From positions 1 to 41,289 of the forward strand of contig DCKO01000092.1 in assembly GCA_002320665.1 (NCBI GenBank): a DNA stretch of 41,289 nucleotides, written 5' to 3'. The position numbers and the translations under genes were made by a program. Below are positions 26,099 to 34,939 of this stretch, in pieces (position 1 is the stretch's first letter; each line of letters begins with the position of its first letter). The stretch comes from Micavibrio sp. UBA1672 (lineage in GTDB: Bacteria; Pseudomonadota; Alphaproteobacteria; Micavibrionales; Micavibrionaceae). Under the pieces are notes generated by a model, which was not told the origin of the DNA, ran no database searches, and saw nothing but the letters and a program-made list of their open reading frames with translations.

Positions 26099-26791
26099 TT
26101 ACTCAACAGCCTTCCCATTAGCACTCAGTTTCTTAAGCTTGGAAACCGCTTCATTACACCTGATTTTTATTCGCTCAGGATCGCGTTCCAAAGCCATAGA
26201 ATTTCGCACTGCGCTATGGGCCTGCCTCAGATACTCGGCTTGAGGATAAGGCTTATCTTCCATACCCAAACGCCCCTGCTTATCAGCCTGAACAGTGATT
26301 AAGAACCGCTCAAAATTCTCAGGGTTTTCAAACGCTCCGATATTTTCAAGCAAGCTTACGATTTTACCCGGCCTCATTTCTAAAGCGCGGTGCGCATGCA
26401 AATGGTATCGCGTCACTTTTTCAGCCAGATCAGCAATATCATCAGGCACGCATAATCTTCGTACAACATCCCGCACAGGGCCAACGCCGCTCTCTTCATG
26501 CCCTATATGTTTGGGCCACTCCTCTTCGGGCGTTAAGCCTTTACCGAGATCATGAACCAGCGCCGCAAAACGCACACCCACATCATCACTTAGCTCAGCA
26601 GCTCTTTTTACCACCATCAGCGTATGAATTCCCGTATCAATTTCTGGATGATATTCCGGCACTTGCGGAACACCGAATAAAACATCTACCTCCGGCAATG
26701 CCTCTTTCAAAGCACCACTATCACGCAGATTTTGAATATACGCAGCAGGATCACCGCTTGATAACCCTTGCTTTAAATCATCCCATTTCAT
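26099..26791 (-). CDS. stand-alone HD domain related to CCA-adding enzyme C-terminus
   Basis: A 230-residue HD phosphohydrolase. Residues 30-200 closely follow the C-terminal HD domain of gamma-type multifunctional CCA tRNA nucleotidyltransferase: ALPEVDVLFGVPQVPEYHPE, IDTGIHTLMVVKRA (His56), FAALVHDLGKGLTPEEEWP (His80-Asp81), HIGHEESGV (His95, His98) and DKQGRLGMEDKPYPQ. In E. coli Cca this domain has 2',3'-cyclic phosphodiesterase, 2'-nucleotidase and phosphatase activity. The nucleotidyltransferase head and its GGxVRD-type motif are absent, and the preceding 30 residues (MKWDDLKQGLSSGD) correspond only to the linker. All HD metal ligands are present, so it is probably an active hydrolase, perhaps on RNA ends. 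Confidence 0.85.
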   Translation of the reverse strand: MKWDDLKQGLSSGDPAAYIQNLRDSGALKEALPEVDVLFGVPQVPEYHPEIDTGIHTLMVVKRAAELSDDVGVRFAALVHDLGKGLTPEEEWPKHIGHEESGVGPVRDVVRRLCVPDDIADLAEKVTRYHLHAHRALEMRPGKIVSLLENIGAFENPENFERFLITVQADKQGRLGMEDKPYPQAEYLRQAHSAVRNSMALERDPERIKIRCNEAVSKLKKLSANGKAVE

Positions 26792-26820
26792 TGATTATAT
26801 GCCCTTAATTTTTCTGTTTC

Positions 26821-27999
26821 TTACGCAATCAAAGTCGGCGCATCAGGATCAATATCCTTTTCGGGCTTTGGCGTTATTGTCGGTTTAATCTGCGCAAGTG
26901 CATTTTCAAGAACCTGTTTCGGATGCGTGGCATAAGTGTCATTACCATCCCCTGTGGTAAAGAAGTACAAATGCTTTCCATGCCCCAGATCATATCGCTG
27001 CAAGGCCTGCCACAACGCCAGATTATTCAAACCGCTCTTGCCGCTATCAACACCTTCAATGGGAATAGATGCTGCCTTGGGATCCTTCGCCTCGACCGAG
27101 GTTTCCAGATTAGGCGTATCATTGGCAAATCGGTCATAACGCTCTAACCATTTCCCTGAATCAGGGTCCTTAAAAACTCGATCAATACGCACTTCTGCAT
27201 TACGATACACATCAAATTCATCTGGAAATTCCGCATGCATCGCATTAGCCAGCCTCATCATATCGCGATGCGTTGTGTAGTTCTCGAAATGCGCCGGATT
27301 GCCATTTTTAGGATTTACACGCAAACCTGTTGACGTACGAATGCGTGTATTACTCATACCTAATTCCTCTAGCAAAGGATTGATGTATTCGGCAATAAAT
27401 TTCTGTTCCAGCCTTACGCTTTTACCAATCGATAGCCCGCTTTCGATTTGGCGACCATTGGCTATACGCTCCACCAAAGCCTGTGTCACATCATTTAGAG
27501 AAAACGCCGTCAGCCATTCCCGCGACTTATGAACAGGAATAGTGTCTGTTTTCTTACCATCAAGCAAAATAAAATTATCTTTGGTTAAATTGGCAAAAGC
27601 GCTATTCGTACTACGCATCAAAGCATAGGGCGACATCACCAATTCTTCATCCGGCGATATCTGGATATCCTTATACCGTCCATCCAAAGCACTTAACAAA
27701 ACCAAATCCACCAGCAATTTGGTCGGAGACGCCAGATAAAACGGCGTATCAAGATCAACATTTACTTTTGCTGGATCACTAGCATCAATTCTGGAATCAT
27801 CAAGAAATTCCTCTTCTCCCGCAATCCACGCACTGGAGCTTTTGACATGAACCTCGGGCAATTTCGGCTTATCCTGATCATTATCCGAAGCAAAAGAAAA
27901 ACGACTAACCGCAGCGCCTACAGCAAGCAAGCCGGACTGACGCAAAAAATCACGGCGGGATGAGTTTATATTACGCTTATCATCGTTTTGATCGGCCAT
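26821..27999 (-). CDS. Tat-exported S11-type D-Ala-D-Ala carboxypeptidase homologue
   Basis: A 392-residue protein with a twin-arginine signal (SSRRDFLRQSGLLAVGAAVS). The penicillin-binding fold motifs of family S11 are recognisable: SPTK at 91-94 (SxxK), SLND at 167-170 (SxN, in FSLNDVTQALVERIA), and KSG at 321-323 in DSGKSGLNN (in place of KTG). ELGMSNTRIRTSTGL and YTTHRDMMRLANAM also follow the family. S11 enzymes trim the terminal D-Ala of peptidoglycan stem peptides. It is divergent, and Tat export of this family is unusual since most use Sec. It may be a specialised carboxypeptidase, endopeptidase or a beta-lactam-binding protein with low activity. The HD gene follows 29 bases later. 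Confidence 0.75.
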   Translation of the reverse strand: MADQNDDKRNINSSRRDFLRQSGLLAVGAAVSRFSFASDNDQDKPKLPEVHVKSSSAWIAGEEEFLDDSRIDASDPAKVNVDLDTPFYLASPTKLLVDLVLLSALDGRYKDIQISPDEELVMSPYALMRSTNSAFANLTKDNFILLDGKKTDTIPVHKSREWLTAFSLNDVTQALVERIANGRQIESGLSIGKSVRLEQKFIAEYINPLLEELGMSNTRIRTSTGLRVNPKNGNPAHFENYTTHRDMMRLANAMHAEFPDEFDVYRNAEVRIDRVFKDPDSGKWLERYDRFANDTPNLETSVEAKDPKAASIPIEGVDSGKSGLNNLALWQALQRYDLGHGKHLYFFTTGDGNDTYATHPKQVLENALAQIKPTITPKPEKDIDPDAPTLIA

Positions 28000-28103
28000 A
28001 TGGCTGTTTCACCCATTATTATCATTTTTTCTTTTTACCAAAGCATAGCAATTTCAGCCCAACAGGCAAAGCTACACAAGAATATGTATAATAATAAATT
28101 TCT

Positions 28104-28688
28104 CTAGGTCCCGTCAATCAAAGTGATGTCACCAAAGAAATAAATGATGATGTCCCAAATTGTCTCATCAACAGCCAAACCTGAAATTGCAATAAATCCA
28201 CCCATTTCCCATGGAATCCGCAAAGTATGAGTTAGAATAAATCCCATATACACATATCCCATGACAGAGATAAAAATCGCATAATTCTCTATCCCCGTAA
28301 CATCAAAGCCTTGGAAAACATAAAACACGATCGGCAAAACCATAATCAAACCGATAATATTCCACCAATTTGCGACCACCACAAAATTTGAAAAATATTG
28401 CTGCTTTTCCAGCAACTTGCTGATGTAATACACCAAACCCAGATAAAGACCAAAACTGGCAAACATACGTATAAAATGGACGGTAATTATGTAAGGTATT
28501 GTATAGCCTTCCTTCGAGGTCATAACCTGAACAGCCATCACAATCGGCAGCATCACAACTGGCACGGCAAAGGATTTAATCGCATCTTTTCTAGCAATAT
28601 TTTTGAAGCGATCAATGCCGCTTTTCATGAATAGTAAAACCTCAAAACACCCAACAAGATTTTCTTTTATTTCTTCTTTTGTAAACAT
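28104..28688 (-). CDS. integral membrane protein of unknown function (about five TM)
   Basis: A 194-residue protein. A soluble start (MFTKEEIKENLVGCFEVLL) is followed by hydrophobic segments at about 42-60 (SFAVPVVMLPIVMAVQVM), 68-95, 110-130 (NIIGLIMVLPIVFYVF), 140-160 (YAIFISVMGYVYMGFIL) and 165-187. The layout resembles Yip1-like small membrane proteins, but no motif confirms this. AAAAGGG just before ATG 28688 sets the start six codons after an earlier in-frame Met. It stands alone, divergent from the glycosylase gene. Confidence 0.72.
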   Translation of the reverse strand: MFTKEEIKENLVGCFEVLLFMKSGIDRFKNIARKDAIKSFAVPVVMLPIVMAVQVMTSKEGYTIPYIITVHFIRMFASFGLYLGLVYYISKLLEKQQYFSNFVVVANWWNIIGLIMVLPIVFYVFQGFDVTGIENYAIFISVMGYVYMGFILTHTLRIPWEMGGFIAISGLAVDETIWDIIIYFFGDITLIDGT

Positions 28689-28758
28689 ATAGTGCCCTTT
28701 TGACATACTTTACAACTATACATTCAGAATACCATATTACAAAAGCAAAAGGCCAAAA

Positions 28759-29433
28759 ATGCAAAAATTCGAAGAAATATACAAAAGAGCCGTTGAACGC
28801 AAAGGAAGCCCCGAAGCTATTGAAGTTCTATTACCAAAAAATATTAAAACAGCAAATGAATTAACATCTATTTCAGATGACCGTTATCTATCAGCCATGA
28901 CCAGCGCAATTTTCAAAGCAGGATTTGTCTGGAAAGTCATTGAAAGCAAATGGCCGGATTTTGAAGATGTTTTCTGGTCTTTTGATATTGAGAAATGCGC
29001 ACTAATAACACCAGAAATATTTGAAAACCTATGCCAGAATGAGCGCATCATCAGAAACCCGCAAAAAATAGAAACGGTTTCAATTAATGCTTCCATGATC
29101 CTGGAATTTGCACAAGACTATGGATCTTTTGCAAATTTTATCGCGAATTGGCCCAAAGAAGATTTCATTGGATTGCTTGAAATATTGCATAAAAAGGGTG
29201 CGCGTCTTGGCGGGCAAACTTGTCAATATTTTCTACGCTCTATCGGGAAAGACGGGTTTGTTTTAGGCAAAGATGGCATAGCTGCACTCATTCAAGCCAA
29301 AGTTATAGATAAACCAGCCACATCCAAAACAAATGTAAAAAAAATACAAGAAGCATATAATCAATGGAGTAATGAAAGCGGTCGCAATCTTGCCGAGATC
29401 AGTAAGATTTTGGCACTATCAACGGATAGTTAA
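28759..29433 (+). CDS. DNA-3-methyladenine glycosylase I homologue
   Basis: A 224-residue protein with the Tag fold of the HhH superfamily. Recognisable family stretches are MTSAIFKAGFVWKVIESKWP (in place of the Tag motif LxxAGLSWxTIxxKR), FEDVFWSFDIEKCA, RIIRNPQKIETVSINA, YGSFANFIANW and RLGGQTCQYFLRSIGKDGFV. Classic Tag proteins carry a zinc site at both ends (CxW, HxxxC); the N-terminal Cys-Trp and the late His-Cys are missing here, so this is a divergent subfamily seen in other alphaproteobacteria. The expected role is excision of 3-methyladenine in base repair. AAAAGGCC precedes the ATG. Its last four bases overlap the convergent usher gene. Confidence 0.75.
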   Translation: MQKFEEIYKRAVERKGSPEAIEVLLPKNIKTANELTSISDDRYLSAMTSAIFKAGFVWKVIESKWPDFEDVFWSFDIEKCALITPEIFENLCQNERIIRNPQKIETVSINASMILEFAQDYGSFANFIANWPKEDFIGLLEILHKKGARLGGQTCQYFLRSIGKDGFVLGKDGIAALIQAKVIDKPATSKTNVKKIQEAYNQWSNESGRNLAEISKILALSTDS

Positions 29434-32400
29434 AGTGATATCAAACGGCAACCACCTTCAATATTTCTATCTTTTAATTTACGGCATAAATCCTGCCCTT
29501 TTTGCTTATCAGATACTGCGCCAATAATGCGGTAATAGGTTTTACCCTGCACGACCGCCTCGCGGATAAGAAGCTCTACCCCATTCAACACTTCGCCATG
29601 CACCTCTTGCAGCGCCTTAAGATCATGCTTTGCACTGCTTTCACTACTCAAAGAGCTGATATGAATGAAAAGATGGCCTTGCTTTTTTTCCACCATCTTG
29701 GCTGCGAACTGCTTGCGGTTACGCATCACGCGGCATCCCCCCTCAATATTGCGGGCGATTAACAGGTCACATAAAGACTGACCTTGCTGCTTATCTGCTA
29801 CTGCGCCGATAATCCGGTAGAATGTCTTGCCCTTAACCTCAACCTGACGCACATCCAAAGATACACCAGACAGCACAGAAGAAAATTTTTCCTCCAGCCT
29901 TGAACGCTCATACTCGGCTGATTGTGCTGCACTCATAGAACTGATGTGAATATAGGTATTACGGTCGGCAAGAGCCATTCCAGCAGCAGGTTCTATTTCA
30001 GCAATTTCCTGCTTATTCTGACTAAGTTCCATTGTCTCAGAATTACGTGGCGGCAACGTTATATTAACATCCATCACAATTGGCTCGTCATCGCTCAAGC
30101 TAACATTTTGAACAGGTAGGCTAGATTCATCCTCCTCCCATGTTGCGCCAACTTTGACCGTATAATTACCAAGCTCTAACGCTGGGAAAACATAATACCC
30201 GTCATACTCGCTATAGATCACATCAACTTCCGCGCCTGTATCGGCATTAATCAGCATAACCTCGATACCGGGTGCCGCCTTGGGCTCTCCCTGCTCAGTC
30301 TTTTCAGAAGCCAGAATAAAGCCGTCAATCTCGCCAAGCTGCGTAAAGGCAATATCGACCTTAGCCGTCGTACCACTGCGCGGAATAATATCGACATAAT
30401 CAAAAGCAGGCTTAAGATAAATACTTGGAAGGCTGCTTTCCTGTAATGAAAAACGAGTTGCGCTCTCGCTTAGACCATTAATGAAAATCACCCCGTTTTC
30501 ATCAGTTGTGCCATCAATGATACCGCGATTGGAACGAAAACTGATATTCTTCAATAGCTTTTCACCTTCATCATATTGTCCGTTATGATTTGTATCCAGA
30601 TAAGCCCGCAAGCCTACCGAACCCAAGCCCCCATCCCTAGCGCTGACCATATGATACTTACCATCCTGATCGGCTTGCAACGCCGTGCGCATCGCCACAC
30701 CGCCAAAATACTCATTATCATTTGATCCACCCATATTGACATCAATAGAAAAATCCTCGAATTCCTTGGTATAGCGCGCATCAAATGTGCTGCGGTTTGC
30801 AGAAAAATCATAAGTCCCATTAAGCCGGATGCGACCATCGCGTCCTATTCTCCTATCCACTGTCAAACGGACATTACGCAAATGATCCTGAACCTGATCA
30901 CCTAAATCATAAGTAAGATTGCTGCGCAAACGCCAATTCCACAAATCCATTGCCGCAACAAACTCACCATCAAAATTTTCTTGCGCACGGTTTTCAGACC
31001 ATGTCTTTTCCAGCCTATTTGTTAAATTAACACGCGACACACGGGTCGAGATAGTTGCTTTGACCGAATCCTCATCCTTGTAGGTATCTTCCACAAAGCT
31101 ACGTTTTTCAGCCTCAATATTGGCTGAAAAACGCCCGATCTTACGCCCGACATTTACACTTGTTACATCTTTCACCCTTTGATCATCTTCATGAAATCCT
31201 TCATAAATCGTATGCCCTGCTGAAATATTCGTCTCTAATATTCGCGTCGAAGCTTCAAAATCATAAGCGCTGCGCCCCTCATTAGCCCGCATCAATTGAG
31301 CCTGCGTGCGAATGCCTTTAAATCCGGTAATAGCCGTAACAGTCGCCGCGCTCTGCTCTTCTGTTGAAACACTTCTGGCATCACTACCGCGGAAGACACT
31401 GCCGCCCAGTGTAAAGTTTTCGCGCACACCATAAAAGAAACGCCCGCTCGCCCCGAAAGTAGAATCGGTACGGCTATCTTCAGCAATTGGAATGAAATCC
31501 GCTTCTGGTTGCCCGACTGAAAAATCATAAGATTTTTCTCCCTGCCGTAACATCCTCGCCCCACGAACAATGCGCTGGGTTTCTGTCCTTGTTTGCCCCT
31601 CCGGCCCATAAAGCACGACCTTAAAAAGATTAAAACCCTTGATCAGAGTAACATCTTCAAAGCTATAGCGTCCCGTTTCATCAACTTCCTGAAACCCGAC
31701 AAAATGATTATTGCGGTATAATTCTACATCCCAACCAATCGGCGCATCTCCGTCAATAATAGTGGTCTCCGGCCCGAAAGACCGCGTCGTGCCCAATTGC
31801 GATTCTGAAGAAACTGAAAAACCGCGCCCTCTTTTGCGGGAGACTATCAAAGGTACATCTGGAAAATCGACATCCCCGAAAGCCACCCTTCCGGCATTTA
31901 GCGGTCCAAGCAAATTATTACCTGGATCTCGCCGCTGAAAGGTAAGTGTTGCCGTTTGCAATTCACTCTGGTTCTGGGAATCTGTCACACCCGCCAAGGT
32001 CATCCGCGTTCCGAATTTCAGGAAATCCCCACTTGTTTGGATTGAGGTTGTACCCTGAACATGATTATCGCCCAGACTATGACGGTATAAAGCCGATTGT
32101 TGCATGACAACACTAGGCAGAGTAAACCATTTATAAGGCATCAACTCCGCAGAACTGTAATCATAACTTTGTGCATCCGGCATATTCGCATATTGCTCGG
32201 CCCGTTTTTTACGCTGCGCCTCCTTCTCATAAGGGAAAAGCTGATCTGTTTTGATATACCCGCGCAATGCGCCCAAATCGATTTCAATTTGAAGATCAAA
32301 CCATTGCTCCAAAACACTGGCCTGCACATAAATATCCTCATAATGCGCTTCAACATCTCCCTGATCCAGAGGAAACTCCTGACCGCGAGTAAATGCTTTA

Positions 32401-32747
32401 TTCTGCTCCAAATCCAAGCGGAACGCATTACCGTCTTCAATAAACCATCCTTGTGCGTAACCGCGTGCAGGATCAACATCAATCTTAAAACTCAGCATAC
32501 GCGACAAAGCCCCAAGCGGGAATAAAGCATCCTCTAATGCCGCGCCTTGCGGTAAATAGCCTAAAAAAGCACGACTACGAATTTTATCTTTAATATGAAG
32601 TTCAAGGATAAGGAGCTCTTCCTCGGGACGCTCCACTTGTGATATGGCCGCAAAACAGGGTTTAGCATTTGCCATAATGCCAAAGACAAGAAAACCAAAA
32701 ATATATACCAGAACCGTAAAAACGGCTCTGGGAAGCTTACCAGTCAT
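29430..32747 (-). CDS. outer-membrane usher 1 with two C-terminal SPOR domains
   Basis: A 1105-residue outer-membrane usher of the alternate (CS1/DUF4402-associated) chaperone-usher type. A signal peptide (about 1-33) precedes an N-terminal chaperone-binding part (LLILELHIKDKIRSRAFLGY). The barrel has a plug-like domain around ELYRNNHFVGFQEVDETGRY and VVLYGPEGQTRTETQ, and repeated amphipathic strands. Then come a Ca-binding-like loop DTNHNGQYDEGE and carboxypeptidase-regulatory-like beta domains (SEYDGYYVFPALELGNYTV). The end consists of two SPOR-like domains (about 930-1009 and 1026-1105), each with YIHISS or FIHISS, a GKTFYRIIGAV core and an NIEGGCR end. It is last in locus A after pilins and chaperone. 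The Shine-Dalgarno (GGGAAGGA) is rather far from the ATG. Confidence 0.87.
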   Translation of the reverse strand: MTGKLPRAVFTVLVYIFGFLVFGIMANAKPCFAAISQVERPEEELLILELHIKDKIRSRAFLGYLPQGAALEDALFPLGALSRMLSFKIDVDPARGYAQGWFIEDGNAFRLDLEQNKAFTRGQEFPLDQGDVEAHYEDIYVQASVLEQWFDLQIEIDLGALRGYIKTDQLFPYEKEAQRKKRAEQYANMPDAQSYDYSSAELMPYKWFTLPSVVMQQSALYRHSLGDNHVQGTTSIQTSGDFLKFGTRMTLAGVTDSQNQSELQTATLTFQRRDPGNNLLGPLNAGRVAFGDVDFPDVPLIVSRKRGRGFSVSSESQLGTTRSFGPETTIIDGDAPIGWDVELYRNNHFVGFQEVDETGRYSFEDVTLIKGFNLFKVVLYGPEGQTRTETQRIVRGARMLRQGEKSYDFSVGQPEADFIPIAEDSRTDSTFGASGRFFYGVRENFTLGGSVFRGSDARSVSTEEQSAATVTAITGFKGIRTQAQLMRANEGRSAYDFEASTRILETNISAGHTIYEGFHEDDQRVKDVTSVNVGRKIGRFSANIEAEKRSFVEDTYKDEDSVKATISTRVSRVNLTNRLEKTWSENRAQENFDGEFVAAMDLWNWRLRSNLTYDLGDQVQDHLRNVRLTVDRRIGRDGRIRLNGTYDFSANRSTFDARYTKEFEDFSIDVNMGGSNDNEYFGGVAMRTALQADQDGKYHMVSARDGGLGSVGLRAYLDTNHNGQYDEGEKLLKNISFRSNRGIIDGTTDENGVIFINGLSESATRFSLQESSLPSIYLKPAFDYVDIIPRSGTTAKVDIAFTQLGEIDGFILASEKTEQGEPKAAPGIEVMLINADTGAEVDVIYSEYDGYYVFPALELGNYTVKVGATWEEDESSLPVQNVSLSDDEPIVMDVNITLPPRNSETMELSQNKQEIAEIEPAAGMALADRNTYIHISSMSAAQSAEYERSRLEEKFSSVLSGVSLDVRQVEVKGKTFYRIIGAVADKQQGQSLCDLLIARNIEGGCRVMRNRKQFAAKMVEKKQGHLFIHISSLSSESSAKHDLKALQEVHGEVLNGVELLIREAVVQGKTYYRIIGAVSDKQKGQDLCRKLKDRNIEGGCRLISL

Positions 32748-32767
32748 GGTCAGTTGCAGTTAAATCC

Positions 32768-32779
32768 TTCCCGCGGGAA
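32768..32779. promoter_or_regulatory. 12-base palindrome covering the usher 1 Shine-Dalgarno region
   Basis: TTCCCGCGGGAA is a perfect GC-rich palindrome in the 51-base gap between chaperone 1 and usher 1. On the minus strand its second half runs into GGGAAGGA, the only Shine-Dalgarno-like sequence before the usher ATG, so a short RNA hairpin could hide it. It has no loop of its own, so the structure may instead be a protein-binding site or chance. Confidence 0.3.
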
Positions 32780-32798
32780 TGCGAAAAGGTAAAAGAGA

Positions 32799-33626
32799 TT
32801 AGTCGATTGACAGTTTCATTTCCTTGACCGGATCGGTCACGGAAACATTCTGATTAAAGAGCTTGACCAAAATTTGTCCTCCTTTCTGAAGCTCTACACC
32901 ATCAAGCAACTCTAAAACAAAACTGTGATTTCGTTTGTCAATTTCACGGTAAATATAAACGGGTCTTTGCGCCGCAGCCTTTGTAACCGTTCCATCAGGC
33001 GCAATATAATCCGTATTGATCAAAGCATTGCCCTGCCCGTTACCAGAGCGCCCTAATACCATAGAAAGCATATATTGTCCGCGCTCATTTCGTCTAATAT
33101 CCAGATCCGAGATATCAAGCTGTGTTTTAATCTCACCCTTGGTCAACGTCACAGGAATCGCCGTAGCATAGGCAATCTGCGCCTTCATTCTGGCTTTGGC
33201 CTCGGTATCTTCTTCGGCGACCAATTCGTTACTACGCTGTACATTTTCCAAAAACTCTAAATGACTATGAAATTGACCGTCTTCAGTTGCCGGCGATATA
33301 CGTGCCATAATTCTAACAATCTGAGTTTTGCCTGGCGCAATATCAAATTGCCGCGGCACAAAGCGAATCATACGCTTTGCAGAATAATCAAAACCATCAA
33401 CCCGCGTTGTCACACCGCTTTCCGTCATCACCAGATCATGAACCGATAATGTGTAGGACTTGGGCGAACTAGACGTGTTTGTGACGCGCACTTCCTGTAT
33501 CGGGTTTTGATCGCTTATATCCACCCGTGTCGGCGCAAAAAACAAAACAGCTTCGGCGCTGGACTGTAATGGGCTCAAAGCAAATATAAAAACAATGAAA
33601 AGAGAGAGAAAGAAATTGCGGACCAT
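32799..33626 (-). CDS. periplasmic pilus chaperone 1
   Basis: A 275-residue PapD-like chaperone. A signal peptide (FFLSLFIVFIFALSPLQSSA) is followed by the first Ig domain (LFFAPTRVDISDQNPIQEV, SVHDLVMTESGV, RFVPRQFDIAPGKTQIVRIM) and a second domain with AYATAIPVTLTKGEIKTQL. The VRxT/N and R-F-xP-R pattern is typical of alternate chaperone-usher chaperones for DUF4402 pilins. It donates a strand to pilin subunits and delivers them to the usher. AAAGGT before ATG 33626 favours this start over one eight codons upstream. It is the third gene of locus A, 45 bases after pilin 2. Confidence 0.88.
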   Translation of the reverse strand: MVRNFFLSLFIVFIFALSPLQSSAEAVLFFAPTRVDISDQNPIQEVRVTNTSSSPKSYTLSVHDLVMTESGVTTRVDGFDYSAKRMIRFVPRQFDIAPGKTQIVRIMARISPATEDGQFHSHLEFLENVQRSNELVAEEDTEAKARMKAQIAYATAIPVTLTKGEIKTQLDISDLDIRRNERGQYMLSMVLGRSGNGQGNALINTDYIAPDGTVTKAAAQRPVYIYREIDKRNHSFVLELLDGVELQKGGQILVKLFNQNVSVTDPVKEMKLSID

Positions 33627-33671
33627 TAAACTACCTTTTAAGTAAAACACACTCTCATAAAAGAGCTTAAA

Positions 33672-34244
33672 TTATTGAACGACAATAGACAACTGAATTG
33701 GCGTTCCCGAGCCTGTTGTATTATAAACGCGGTCACTGGGCAATGTAATAGCGCCCGTAATAGCAATCTCGCCCCCAATAAATATATTAGGATCACCCAA
33801 AGCATCCATATCCAAAGTCGTCGCCACAGCATCACCCCCGCCAACACCATTACAATCTACACCACTACTAAATGCTACGCCTGTATTCACGGCAATCTCG
33901 ACATTTACAATATCCAGATCGGTCGCCGTAGGATCAGTAAGCTGCGCTGTAGAAGAACATTTAAGCTCCAGAATTCCAGTATCTGGTGACGTCACTTGAA
34001 TAGCACCCGCATTCCCGTTATCTCTGGCCACCAAACCAAAGCCGGTCGTCTGGACATTACCATCTGTCCCCAACTGGATATTCCCATTATAGGTCGTATC
34101 AAAATCTACTGTTCCGAAATTGATATTGGCGTTACTATTTATAACGACTTGCGCCCGCGCCAAATTTGCAGAATAAGCAAAACTTATACTGCTTATAATC
34201 ATCAGAAATAAGGACTGATAGCTGATGCGCAAAAGATCCACCAT
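33672..34244 (-). CDS. DUF4402-like pilin subunit (locus A, second)
   Basis: A 190-residue secreted subunit. A hydrophobic signal (SLFLMIISSISFAYSANLARA) ends before QVVINSNANINFGTVDF, the start of the Ig-like pilin domain, and the protein ends in PIQLSIVVQ, the last strand of this family. Two cysteines (LKCSS, VDCNG) sit at positions like those of pilin 1 (VTCDA, NTCGG), suggesting one disulfide. It is a diverged copy of pilin 1 with the same length class, perhaps a minor or tip subunit. The start is uncertain: an upstream Met (34268) would lie in the terminator stem, so ATG 34244 is preferred although no Shine-Dalgarno is seen. Confidence 0.8.
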   Translation of the reverse strand: MVDLLRISYQSLFLMIISSISFAYSANLARAQVVINSNANINFGTVDFDTTYNGNIQLGTDGNVQTTGFGLVARDNGNAGAIQVTSPDTGILELKCSSTAQLTDPTATDLDIVNVEIAVNTGVAFSSGVDCNGVGGGDAVATTLDMDALGDPNIFIGGEIAITGAITLPSDRVYNTTGSGTPIQLSIVVQ

Positions 34245-34251
34245 AGACAGT

Positions 34252-34280
34252 AAAAAAGCCGCGTACATAATGTACGCAGC
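34252..34280 (-). terminator. Rho-independent terminator after pilin 1 of locus A
   Basis: On the minus strand the stem GCTGCGTACA/TGTACGCGGC (34258-34280) has ten pairs with one T-G wobble and a TTA loop, followed directly by six T. It starts 34 bases after the pilin 1 stop and lies before pilin 2, inside the locus. It should end most transcripts after the first pilin. Confidence 0.88.
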
Positions 34281-34314
34281 CCATTATAAGCTGATAAAGC
34301 TTTAAAACCAAGGC

Positions 34315-34911
34315 TTATTGGTAAACCAGACGGAATGTAATAGGATCACCGTTTGGACCAGTTGCTGTGCTATAAGGTGTAGAACCACTACTACCGTTAA
34401 ACACGTTCAATGTGATATCAAGCTGGGATCCAATATATAAAACCGGGTTAGGCGAAGCACCTGTATCCAAAGATACAGCACCAACACCAAGGCCACCACA
34501 TGTATTGGCTGCTAAAGCATATGTTGTTGCAGAAACATCCCATTTTACTTCTGTAATGTTGACATCACGTGTACCATCACTGATCACGCCTGTTGCATCA
34601 CAAGTTACGTCAATTGTGTTCGCGGCTGATGTAATACTGATCTGACCGGCAGCAGGTGTACCTGATGCTGTCATGTTTGTCGGACCAACAGAAAAACTGA
34701 CTGTGCTATCTGGCTCAAGTTCCATCGTACCAGTGTGACCCGCAGCATAGTCAATACCTGCGAAATCCATATCACTGTCTTTTACCAGTGTAACCGCAGC
34801 AGAAGCTGTTAACGTCGCATCAACATCAACATCCGTTGCACTTGCGTTAAATGAATAAAAACCAACAGTCGCGCACAAAGCCGATGTCAGCAAAAGTTTT
34901 CTACTTATCAT
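34315..34911 (-). CDS. DUF4402-like major pilin (locus A, first)
   Basis: A 198-residue secreted subunit. The signal peptide MISRKLLLTSALCATVGFYS ends at NASA, then TDVDVDATLTASAAV. The Ig-like pilin domain includes DMDFAGIDYAAGHTGTMEL, GQISITSAANTIDVTCD and the final ITFRLVYQ strand. Two Cys can form a disulfide. It is likely the main shaft subunit, judged by its first position, its strong ribosome binding site (GAGGAG, 8-9 bases before ATG) and the terminator directly behind it. The two-component-type regulators encoded upstream on the same strand may control it. The family is assigned from pattern, not from a search. Confidence 0.83.
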   Translation of the reverse strand: MISRKLLLTSALCATVGFYSFNASATDVDVDATLTASAAVTLVKDSDMDFAGIDYAAGHTGTMELEPDSTVSFSVGPTNMTASGTPAAGQISITSAANTIDVTCDATGVISDGTRDVNITEVKWDVSATTYALAANTCGGLGVGAVSLDTGASPNPVLYIGSQLDITLNVFNGSSGSTPYSTATGPNGDPITFRLVYQ

Positions 34912-34939
34912 GTTGTTTATCTCCTCTAAACAAAGCCGA

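Noticed and set aside
28700..28728. TTGACA between the membrane protein and glycosylase genes as a promoter
   Set aside because: The -35 is perfect, but no acceptable -10 follows at 16-18 bases.
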